Source of the DNA: JAGDMJ01 sp963809695
GTDB lineage: Bacteria; Bacteroidota; Ignavibacteria; UBA10030; UBA6906
Direction: 5' to 3'
DNA: 64,000 nucleotides
NCBI GenBank assembly: GCA_963809695.1
Contig: CAWEKI010000008.1
Span: 310,001 to 374,000, forward strand
Part shown: in pieces, positions 33,976-41,909 of the stretch
Layout of the letters: every line of letters begins with the position of its first letter
How positions within the stretch are numbered: the first letter of the stretch is position 1
Notes under the pieces: generated by a model
What the model was told of the DNA's origin: nothing
Seen by the model: only the letters and a program-made list of their open reading frames with translations
The model's database searches: none
Translations under genes and position numbers: made by a program

Positions 33976-34851
33976 TTTCGACGTTTCTGTGCCTTCAAGC
34001 GTTCTCGTTCTCGCCTTCGTAGATCTGGCTCGAGCGGCGGAACGGTCACCTCGAGCTCGGGGTGAAAGTCTTTCACCAAGCGGAGGTACTGCCGCACGAC
34101 ATTGATCGTCCGGCCGGTGATCTGACTGATGGCAATCGCGTCTTGGCCCTTCTTGACGAGACCGAGCACCTGATCATAGCCACGGATGTAGTGGTCGACC
34201 GCTTGCTGAGAGTGGCTCGTCTTCAAGACGATATCGCCCGGAGACATGCCCTGCTCGTAGAGCTCGAGGATGATCCCTTTGTGGGTCGGGTTGCTACCCT
34301 GGTCCAGCACGTAGCCTTTCATTGGCAGGACCTCGTGCGTGCGCTCGCTCGTAGTAACGCCGGAGGTAGCGACCAACTTTGGTCAGGCTCATGTTCATCA
34401 TCATGGCCACTTCCGCCCCGCTTAAGAGCCCACCTCGTTCCTTCGCGCTCTTGACTAAGCGGATGATCTGTGCCATCTCCCGTTCCTCGATGCGGCGGTA
34501 CTTCTCGTTCTTCACCCCACGCCGATAGAACACCCGCTGTTCAACGTCCTCCTTCCGCACCAGGGGCAGGATCACCGTCTGCACGGCGTAGTCCTCGGTC
34601 CGCTTCCCGTAGCTGGGGCGCTGCCCGTCATCCTTGGTCGTCTGCCAGACGAGATCGCCGAACTCGAGACGGTTCTTCGCCGGGAAGTACTCCTGATGCA
34701 GCTGCTCCAGATCATCGGCCAGCATCAGGAGGATCCGCCGGCTGCCGATGATCTTGTACTCTTGTTCCAGAAGCCGGATGAGGGCGGTCTTGAAGTCCCG
34801 CTTGGCGATGGAGTCAAAGCGGTCGCGGTAGTGCTTGGTGAGTGCTTTCAT
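33969..34851 (-). pseudogene. DUF1670-type helix-turn-helix protein, frameshifted
   Basis: The second gene of the element is split over two frames. The first part starts MKALTKHYRDRFDSIAKRDF (ATG ending 34851, GGAGGG upstream) and contains GGLLSGAEVAMMMNMSLTKVGRYLRRYYER, an HTH block at about residues 140-169. The next frame then resumes with THEVLPMKGYVLDQGSNPTHKGI and two further HTH-like repeats, ending KAQKRRKK at 33969. Homologous proteins run straight from one block to the other. The shift lies near 34342-34351, where the 4-base unit CGCT is present twice, so a 4-base tandem duplication explains the break. The joined protein would be about 290 residues. A programmed frameshift is the less likely alternative. 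Confidence 0.65.
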
Positions 34852-35698
34852 GCGAGGGCCCTCCAGACCATAGTAGAAAGCCCCTTTTTCCTGGGCTTTT
34901 GCGCTCCAGGTGCTGCATCTGGTACTTGAGGCTCTTCAAGCGCTCCTGCTCCTCGGGCCTCCTCCATGCTTCCTTCAGCAAGGCCAGGTACTCAGCGACC
35001 AGACGTTCTGTCCGGCCCAAGTGGTAGCCGATCTCACGCGCAGCGTACACGCCCCGCTCCCGGGCCATCATCACCCGACAGAAATCATTGAGGTAGCTCT
35101 TGATCGACCCCACCGTGTGCCCCGTGATCCGCTCGATTTCCGAGTAGGTCTTCCACTGCAGGTAGAGCGACACGATCCACACCTTGTGACTGAGGCCCTT
35201 GCCGATATCCTTCTGTAGCCCCCGCAGGTACAGCTTCAGTTTCTGACTCATCAACTCTTCCACATCGCGCCGAATGGTGCGCGCACTCACCGAGAGGATC
35301 CTCCCCAGGTCTTCTTGCGTCAGGAGCCCTCCTTGATCGTACGCTTCTTCGGTGATCCGCAGGATCTGCACCTTCCGCCGCGCGCGCGCTCCCAGCCGCA
35401 CCTCCACCTCCTCGTCACTTACCAGGTCTCGCGTCAACTTCACCCGGACCTTCTTCAACTCCTCCATCGGCTTGCCGGGACCTTCCTCGGCGCTCACGCA
35501 GGTGTACTCGATTTGCCCTGCTCCCAGGTCCCGACTGTCAAAGAACATCTCCGTCACCACCTCCAGCACCCCGCGGCTCACGCGCGGACTAAACTCAAAC
35601 TCCCGCTCCAACCGCTCCACGAACTCGTGCTCTTGCGTCTTCTTCCGCAGCCGCCCGTACGCTGCCCGGCGGTGTTCGGACTTGTAACGTGCTTGCAT
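34814..35698 (-). CDS. DUF1670-type helix-turn-helix protein
   Basis: A 294-residue intact protein of the family I know as DUF1670. After a conserved opening (EFSPRVSRGVLEVVTEMFF) and a GQIEYTCVSAEEGPGKPM strand region, it has at least three helix-turn-helix units: LTQEDLGRILSVSARTIRRD (about 140-160), YSEIERITGHTVGSIKSYL (about 195-215) and AREIGYHLGRTERLVAEYL (about 230-250). These suggest sequence-specific DNA binding; no catalytic motif is visible. AGGAGG lies just before the ATG ending at 35698. It overlaps the start of the second gene by 38 bases. Confidence 0.75.
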   Translation of the reverse strand: MQARYKSEHRRAAYGRLRKKTQEHEFVERLEREFEFSPRVSRGVLEVVTEMFFDSRDLGAGQIEYTCVSAEEGPGKPMEELKKVRVKLTRDLVSDEEVEVRLGARARRKVQILRITEEAYDQGGLLTQEDLGRILSVSARTIRRDVEELMSQKLKLYLRGLQKDIGKGLSHKVWIVSLYLQWKTYSEIERITGHTVGSIKSYLNDFCRVMMARERGVYAAREIGYHLGRTERLVAEYLALLKEAWRRPEEQERLKSLKYQMQHLERKSPGKRGFLLWSGGPSHESTHQALPRPL

Positions 35699-35800
35699 CG
35701 GTCCTCCTTCCTTCGTGGTGGTGAAGTCCTGCACTTGGAGTTGAAGCGAATGTACTCATCTCCAACTCCAAGCGCAAAACCCCATTCCACTAATGACCCA

Positions 35801-35825
35801 AAGTGGGAGGACAATATGTCCTTAT
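35801..35825 (-). repeat. Right inverted end of the DUF1670-type element
   Basis: Read on the minus strand this is ATAAGGACATATTGTCC followed by TCCCACTT, matching the left end in inverted orientation. Positions 35809-35821 are a GGACA-ATA-TGTCC palindrome. The TAA stop codon of the adjoining T9SS gene (35822-35824) lies inside this repeat. Confidence 0.65.
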
Positions 35826-38800
35826 TTCAGGAGGAGGAGCTTTCTGGTCTGCACGAAATTACCTGCTTCAAACAGATAGAGATAGACGCCGCTCGCGAGC
35901 CGTCCGCTGGTCAGCTCTACTTCATATCTCCCTGCCGCATGATCCCCATCAATGAGGGTCTTCACCAATTGCCCGAGGGTATTGAAGAGAGTGATCCGCA
36001 CATGGACATTTGCCGGGACCTCATAGCGGATGATCGTGGAAGGATTGAACGGATTGGGATAATTCTGTTCGAGGGAATAATCCCGCGGAGTATCCGAAAG
36101 CGGGGGGGATCCCGCTGTGGTGAAGGCCAATATGGAACTAAACGAGCTCGTCCCACCTGTCCCTGTCGCGCACACTCGCGCAAAATACCGGGTAGACGGA
36201 CTCAAGGAGGAGATGGTTGCGACCGTATCCGTCACCGTCGAGTCGTCAACACTGCTGGTTGTGAACAACGAATCTTCGGATACCTGGACGCGATAGGCGA
36301 ATGCCCCGGGTATTGATGGCCACGACAGCGTTACTGACGTCCCTTGAAATTGAGATAGAAGGTGGATTACCCCTGGAGCAGGTGGTGGTGCAGGGATCGT
36401 CGAGAACTCATGCGGCGAGCTGAACGAGCTCCTGGCGCGATCGCTGGTTGCGCGCACACGTACGAAGTAAGTCGTCTCATGTGCAAGAGGACCGACCCGG
36501 GCAACCGTGTCGGTCAGCGTGGAATCATTGCATAGGAGTAGCGCAAACTGTTGATCCGTTGCCAACTGGAGATGATAGCGTGTCGCACCTGCCACCGGCA
36601 GCCACCGGACCAGAGTGACCAGAGGACGCCCGGTGCTTTGCCCCGGTGGTTCCAGGAGATTCGGCACGGCCAGTTCCCCTGCTCGTGTCGTGAACCTCAA
36701 GGGCTCTGAGAACCCGCTACGGCCGAGTGAATTCATTGCACGAAGACGAAGATAATACGGAGTTGCATCCTGAAGAGAGTCCACGTGCCTGACAGTGTCC
36801 GTGAGTGTGGAATCATCCAGGACAAGCACCTTGAAGAGCGAGTCTGTCGACAGCTGCAGATGGTAGTGCGCGGCGCCCGGGGTAGGATGCCAGACGAACG
36901 TAATGTCGACCGGTTGCTGGTCCGCCTCGCCGGGCAGTGGCAACAGGGCCGGCACAGCAAGCTCGGAGGCGCTTACGGTGAACTTGACTGAAACACTGAA
37001 TGGGCCGTGGCCAGCCGGGCCGATCCCGCGGAGGCGCATGAAATATGTCGCAGCATGACGCAGGGGCCCCACAGCCGCCACGGTATCCGTAATCGTGGAA
37101 TCGTTCACGCCGAGCGAGGTATACAAGGAGTCCGACGCGATCTGCAGATGATATCTCGTTGCCCCGGGAACCCGGAACCAGCTCACTGTAAACTCAAGGG
37201 GCATCAGGCCGTTCTGGATCGGCAGTGGAACAAATGCAGGGGTGGTGATGACCTCCGGCACGGTAACAAATCGTGCCGGCGCGCCGAAGGGACTGCTTCC
37301 GGTGAGACCGATTGCCCGGAGACGCATAAAATACGTCGTGGCGTACTGCAGAGGTCCGACCAGCGCCAGCGTATCCGTGATGGTGGAATCGTTCACTTGC
37401 AGTGAAGTGTACAGCGAATCCGACGCAACCTGCAAATGATATCTCGTTGCCCCGGAAACCCGGGACCAGGAGACAGTGAACTTAAGAGCCATCAAACCAT
37501 TCTGGATGGGCAGTCTGGTAAACGTGGGAGTAGGCAGCGCCTCTGCCACAGTGGTAAATTGTACCGGTGCGCTGAATGGGCTGCTGCCGGTGAGACTAAC
37601 CGCCCGAATCCGCAGGAAGTATCTGGTGGAATATCGCAGAGGCCCCACAGCCGCCACGGTATCCGTAATCGTGGAATCGTTCACGCCGAGTGAGGTATAC
37701 AAGGAGTCCGACGCGATCTGCAGATGATATCTCGTTGCCCCGGGAACCCGGAACCAGCTCACTGTAAACTCAAGGGGCATCAGGCCGTTCTGGATCGGCA
37801 GTGGAACAAATGCAGGGGTGGTGATGACCTCCGGCACGGTAACAAATCGTGCCGGCGCGCCGAAGGGACTGCTTCCAGTGAGACCGATTGCCCGGAGACG
37901 CATAAAATACGTCGTGGCGTACTGCAGAGGTCCGACCAGCGCCAGCGTATCCGTGATGGTGGAATCGTTCACTTGCAGTGAAGTGTACAGCGAATCCGAC
38001 GCAACCTGCAAATGATATCTCGTTGCCCCGGAAACCCGGGACCAGGAGACAGTGAACTTAAGAGCCATCAAACCATTCTGGATGGGCAGTCTGGTGAACG
38101 TGGGAGTAGGCAGCGCCTCTGCCACAGTGGTAAATTGTACCGGTGCGCTGAATGGGCTGCTGCCGGTGAGACTAACCGCCCGAATCCGCAGGAAGTATCT
38201 GGTGGAATATCGCAGGGGCCCGATGCTCAAAGACGTATCTGCAATGACCGAGTCATTCACAACTACTGCCATAAACCGTTCGTCCGTGGCCAGCTGCAAA
38301 TGGTAACGAGTGGCTCCTGCAACCAGTCCCCAGGTAACAGTAAATGCGATGGGCTGGAGTGTGTCAGGTTTGTGCATCAACAGTGGAATCGGGAGGACTC
38401 CCGGGGCCGTCGTGAAGGAGCAAACCGGGCTGAACGAGCTCATGCCGGCGTTGTTCTTGGATTTCACGCGCCAGTAGTAGGGTGTGAGGTCCTTCAGTGC
38501 AGAAACACGGTACTGTGTGTCCACAACGGCTGTATCCGTTTTGAGTTTCGCTGCAAAAATGCTGTCCAACGCTACTTCCACAGCGTACGCAGAGGCTCCC
38601 GGCCTCTTCAACCACCGTAGTGTTACATCCGTGGGTTGGTTTGTTGCCCCCGGTGGGGGAGCAATGGGAACCGGAGCCAATAAGGGAACCGGGGCTGGTC
38701 TCAGCACGATGTTGTCAAGATAGTACTGATCCCCATCAGTGGCATACGGAATGAAGGAGAACCGAAGACGCGCATCGCTCACCGGCGAAGTGAAATTGCC

Positions 38801-41104
38801 CGTTGTGAACTCCGTGGTGAAGACCTTCCATGTTGTATCCAGGTCAAAGCGCACTGCGTTCAACCCGTAATTTGTGAAAGGGGGGACATGCTTTGCCACC
38901 GACACGTCCATATCATGGCCTGATCTCGAGTATGCAGCAAAGCTGAAGATGTATCTCGTGTCCGGCTTGAGGGGGAGGTCGTACTGAAAGATCTGCGTGT
39001 TATCTCCCGGGTTAATGACTTGGAGCTTGCCCGCATACTCGCTATTGATTCCCGGAGAAGCGACCGAAAATTCCGCCTGACCGCTGGAGTAGGACGACCA
39101 CGATTCCAGGCCGTTGTCAAATCTCGGATTTGACAGAATATTCGCCGAGGGATTAGCTGGGTCCAGTGTGGTCAGAGTCCAAGGCCTCGACCAGTCACTT
39201 GTTCCCGCTGAATTCGTGGCGTTGACCCGCCAGTAGTATGTAGTCGCTGGCGTAAGAGAAGACATGGTACGGAAGGGATCTGGAGTCGAAACGTCTATGT
39301 CTCTAACTGCGAAGTTTGCATCCCTGGAAACTTGAAGCCGATATGCATTGGCCGATCCAACGGGATTCCATCGCAGTGTGACGTTGGGACTCACTTCAGT
39401 TGCGCCATCTTCCGGCGAGAACAACGATGGTGGCGACGGACGGCTTGGAGGAGGAGGTGGTGGGGGTGCCACCCCAACCAACTCATGGGCGCCGATATCT
39501 GGAGCATTGCCCTGGAAACGATCACTGCGGAAATAAAACACCCGTGCACTCTGCGACCAGGATCGCGGGCTGTTGAGGGTGAGGACGTTGGCTTCGTAAT
39601 CCACGCGAGTGATCCCGACCGGCGCTTCTCCTTCGATCTTGATGGAGTCTCCTTCCACGCCCGGAATCCCCCATCCGTCGATGAAGGAACCGGCATCAGC
39701 GACCGTAAGCGTTGTGCTTGTGTTGCCGCTGCCGGTTGCGGTAGTCAGGTGCACTCCGGCATCGATTGCCGGACTTCCTTCGCGGAGTCTGAAGTCCTTG
39801 GCGGGGCCCTGCCCCACGGTGTTGACAAACACGGGGTCACCTTCCTTATTGGATGAGGCCCATTGGAGCGGCTTCAATCGCTTGGCCTGCTCCAGGTTCC
39901 AGATCGTATTGCCACCGTTGTATTCATACCGAACCAAGGCAGGTTGCCCCGGGGGGCCGCAGAGGAGGTTCCCCGCATAGCGGTTCGCCATCGATTCCAG
40001 AGGCTGTACCGCATCGATGTCATCGATCTGGACCCAGGGAGCACGCGCGATGATGTTGTTGGTGAAGACATTGTGATTCTGTGTCAAATCCTGCGCATAG
40101 TTGTCGATGCGCCAGCCTTCTTTGCTCCACTCCCTCTGATCGTTTTCGCCGTACACTGTGTTGTTGTATATCTTGTTGTACAATACCGAAGGCATAGCGC
40201 CATTAACAGAACCGGAGCTTGCCCCGACGATGCCCGGCCAGCGCCGGTCAGTGTAGACGGTGCCAGTGTCGTCATACAGGGTATTAAAGCGGATAATGCA
40301 GTTGGTGCCGGTAAACTGCAGGCACCATCCATTCCCGCCTGTCCAGACCAACCCCGGATAGTACCCGGTGTTGTTCTCAAACACGCTGCGCTGCACCCCG
40401 TCCTGGAGCGAAAAGTTCGTGTGGTTATTATATGCCGTGTTGTTGCGCCACACGTTGTAGCTCTGGTAGACGGTTTGATTGCCAAGGGAAGACGCAAAGG
40501 CAACATGCCCGCAGTGGATGCTGGTATTGCCTTCGATGAGGTTATGATGGGAGGCCCCCGCCAACTTGATGCCATCACCGCCGAGATCATCAGCACCCGT
40601 GTCCCCGCGGTCGAGCTGGTTACGCTGAATTACGCAATAGCTTGCGCCATCCAGCAGAAGGGCGGAATAATCTCCCCGTCCTCCATAGAGCCTGCAGTTG
40701 CGGATGGTGATGTGAGATGAGCCGGAAAGAATGGCCACGTGGGTTTGTGCCTGAACCTCGAAACCGTCTACAGTGACATAGCTGTGATTGGGGCCCAGTC
40801 GGACGCCATCAGCGGTCTTCAGCACAACATGCTCTGTTGGGGCTGCCTGGTATGTAATGGGATTGCCTGCCTGACCGCCGTTGCGGGGCTGGATCCCATC
40901 GCTATATTGTCCTTCATGAACAAGGACCAGATCCCCAGCGACAACGGCGTTGTTGGCTCTGGCCAGAGTCCGCCAGGCCGAGTTCAGACTGGTGCCATTA
41001 TTGTTGTCGCTGCCACTGGAAGAGACATGGTAAATGGCTCCTTGAACACCCGGTACTATTCCAAGGAGAAGCGCTGCGGCTAGAATGTTGACACGAAAGG
41101 ACAT
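35822..41104 (-). CDS. Giant T9SS-exported beta-helix / CBM-like / fibronectin III protein
   Basis: A 1760-residue secreted protein. Residues 1-22 are a Sec signal peptide (cleavage near GVQG/A). About 25-480 form a right-handed parallel beta-helix with DUF1565-like opening and many N-rich turns (FENNTGYYPG, YNKIYNNTVYG), as in polysaccharide lyases. A proline-rich linker near 555 leads to a fibronectin III unit, a CBM4_9-like carbohydrate-binding domain (about 660-815, NILSNPRFDNGLESWSSY) and about nine further fibronectin III repeats. The last 85 residues are the T9SS type A sorting domain (EQNYPNPFNPSTI to TRKLLLLK). The protein is exported across the outer membrane and probably attached to the surface. 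A polysaccharide substrate is likely but no catalytic residues can be assigned by eye. It contains a recent internal duplication. Confidence 0.85.
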   Translation of the reverse strand: MSFRVNILAAALLLGIVPGVQGAIYHVSSSGSDNNNGTSLNSAWRTLARANNAVVAGDLVLVHEGQYSDGIQPRNGGQAGNPITYQAAPTEHVVLKTADGVRLGPNHSYVTVDGFEVQAQTHVAILSGSSHITIRNCRLYGGRGDYSALLLDGASYCVIQRNQLDRGDTGADDLGGDGIKLAGASHHNLIEGNTSIHCGHVAFASSLGNQTVYQSYNVWRNNTAYNNHTNFSLQDGVQRSVFENNTGYYPGLVWTGGNGWCLQFTGTNCIIRFNTLYDDTGTVYTDRRWPGIVGASSGSVNGAMPSVLYNKIYNNTVYGENDQREWSKEGWRIDNYAQDLTQNHNVFTNNIIARAPWVQIDDIDAVQPLESMANRYAGNLLCGPPGQPALVRYEYNGGNTIWNLEQAKRLKPLQWASSNKEGDPVFVNTVGQGPAKDFRLREGSPAIDAGVHLTTATGSGNTSTTLTVADAGSFIDGWGIPGVEGDSIKIEGEAPVGITRVDYEANVLTLNSPRSWSQSARVFYFRSDRFQGNAPDIGAHELVGVAPPPPPPPSRPSPPSLFSPEDGATEVSPNVTLRWNPVGSANAYRLQVSRDANFAVRDIDVSTPDPFRTMSSLTPATTYYWRVNATNSAGTSDWSRPWTLTTLDPANPSANILSNPRFDNGLESWSSYSSGQAEFSVASPGINSEYAGKLQVINPGDNTQIFQYDLPLKPDTRYIFSFAAYSRSGHDMDVSVAKHVPPFTNYGLNAVRFDLDTTWKVFTTEFTTGNFTSPVSDARLRFSFIPYATDGDQYYLDNIVLRPAPVPLLAPVPIAPPPGATNQPTDVTLRWLKRPGASAYAVEVALDSIFAAKLKTDTAVVDTQYRVSALKDLTPYYWRVKSKNNAGMSSFSPVCSFTTAPGVLPIPLLMHKPDTLQPIAFTVTWGLVAGATRYHLQLATDERFMAVVVNDSVIADTSLSIGPLRYSTRYFLRIRAVSLTGSSPFSAPVQFTTVAEALPTPTFTRLPIQNGLMALKFTVSWSRVSGATRYHLQVASDSLYTSLQVNDSTITDTLALVGPLQYATTYFMRLRAIGLTGSSPFGAPARFVTVPEVITTPAFVPLPIQNGLMPLEFTVSWFRVPGATRYHLQIASDSLYTSLGVNDSTITDTVAAVGPLRYSTRYFLRIRAVSLTGSSPFSAPVQFTTVAEALPTPTFTRLPIQNGLMALKFTVSWSRVSGATRYHLQVASDSLYTSLQVNDSTITDTLALVGPLQYATTYFMRLRAIGLTGSSPFGAPARFVTVPEVITTPAFVPLPIQNGLMPLEFTVSWFRVPGATRYHLQIASDSLYTSLGVNDSTITDTVAAVGPLRHAATYFMRLRGIGPAGHGPFSVSVKFTVSASELAVPALLPLPGEADQQPVDITFVWHPTPGAAHYHLQLSTDSLFKVLVLDDSTLTDTVRHVDSLQDATPYYLRLRAMNSLGRSGFSEPLRFTTRAGELAVPNLLEPPGQSTGRPLVTLVRWLPVAGATRYHLQLATDQQFALLLCNDSTLTDTVARVGPLAHETTYFVRVRATSDRARSSFSSPHEFSTIPAPPPAPGVIHLLSQFQGTSVTLSWPSIPGAFAYRVQVSEDSLFTTSSVDDSTVTDTVATISSLSPSTRYFARVCATGTGGTSSFSSILAFTTAGSPPLSDTPRDYSLEQNYPNPFNPSTIIRYEVPANVHVRITLFNTLGQLVKTLIDGDHAAGRYEVELTSGRLASGVYLYLFEAGNFVQTRKLLLLK
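37065..38216. repeat. 576-bp tandem duplication in the T9SS gene
   Basis: Two consecutive units, 37065-37640 and 37641-38216, are almost identical at DNA level; I find only a handful of single-base differences (for example near 37335/37911 and 37518/38094). Each unit encodes 192 residues, equal to two fibronectin III repeats, so the frame is kept. The neighbouring fibronectin repeats are clearly diverged, so this copy step is recent. Confidence 0.9.
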
Positions 41105-41177
41105 CTGCAGACAATGTTGGAAGTGTCACACGTATTCCCCCCCCCTCGTGAGGCATACCTCTCCGGCCCGGCATGAA

Positions 41178-41365
41178 TTATTCGTCTCTTGAGCTCCACG
41201 GGCTCTCGCGGGGGCCAATTTCGGGTGCCCTGTCCCGGAAACGGTCACCGCGGTAATAGAAGACACGGGCATCTTCGGCCCAGGTCCGCGGACTGTTCTT
41301 CATGGAATCCCCTTCGACACCGTGGATGCCCCACCCGTCAATGAAGTAACCGGCGTGATCACGAG
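41178..41365 (-). pseudogene. Fragment of a paralogous beta-helix T9SS protein
   Basis: The minus strand encodes YFIDGWGIHGVEGDSMK followed directly by NSPRTWAEDARVFYYRGDRFRD and APEIGP. This matches the end of the beta-helix domain of the neighbouring giant protein (SFIDGWGIPGVEGDSIK and NSPRSWSQSARVFYFRSDRF), but about 22 residues between the two blocks are missing and the flanks are unrelated. It is the leftover of a second copy of the gene, probably lost by deletion. Confidence 0.7.
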
Positions 41366-41909
41366 CAAAAAACAGCGAGTAAAATGATGACCCGCCTGAG
41401 CACGGAGCCGGCAAGCGGATCCTGGACCAAAAAGACTGAGGATATATAAAAAACGAGACTAGGGTAATCTGACCGGAGATGCCCCTGGTGGGCGACTCTT
41501 GTAGTGACTGACAATGGTAACAGGAGGAAAGAAGAAATGCAAGTGCAAAGTGCAGGATTTCGGGGGGCTCTGTTGGGGCGAGGCAAACCAAAGTAGGGCT
41601 TACCCTTGAGGAAACGCAGCAAAATCAAGCTCTCTTACCCATGGAAATTCACAAAACGGTCGATTTCCGCGCGGATATCCTGCGGAATCATTCTGGGGGA
41701 ACGAGCCGCCATTTGGGTCCCGTGGCGGTTTGGATCCGGTCTTTATGCAGTTTCCGAGTCCCGAAGTTGTAATAGATATTCGATAGTATGGCGACGAGGC
41801 TCAAGGCGCTTGCCATCGGCGGAATTCAGAGTACATTCAGTGGTCGAAGCGAAACAAAGAGGCTCTGACATTGCTGCCCGGGTGCTATGATACCCCACCC
41901 ACCTAAAGC
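41366..41909. other. Non-coding stretch between two T9SS genes
   Basis: About 540 bases with no convincing gene. It contains only short frames in either direction and no clear repeat. The minus strand near 41640-41760 has a weak transposase-like flavour, which I could not establish. Confidence 0.4.

Larger units (their letters stand above)
33951..35825. mobile_element. Two-gene DUF1670-type element with inverted, palindromic ends
   Basis: A unit of about 1.87 kb with two minus-strand genes for helix-turn-helix proteins of the DUF1670 type. Both ends carry the inverted sequence ATAAGGACAT(A)TTGTCC followed by a looser match ending ACTT. The ends begin at 33951 and end at 35825. Each end also contains a self-complementary core: GGACA-TT-TGTCC at left and GGACA-ATA-TGTCC at right. 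I see no target-site duplication. Its right end touches the stop codon of a T9SS gene. No nuclease, DDE or tyrosine/serine recombinase domain is visible, so mobility is inferred from structure only. Confidence 0.6.

Noticed and set aside
35315..36316. 333-residue plus-strand frame across the right end of the DUF1670-type element
   Set aside because: Antisense to both the DUF1670-type gene and the T9SS gene; it only spans the boundary by chance.
37065..38216. Regularly repeated DNA suggesting a CRISPR or satellite array
   Set aside because: The repeats are long, contiguous, in frame and encode fibronectin III domains; no spacers exist. No CRISPR array was seen anywhere in the window.
41620..41780. 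Possible transposase tail on the minus strand
   Set aside because: Only weak, short resemblance (an IRAEIDRFV-like and a YYNF-like segment) in different frames; not enough to support an insertion sequence.
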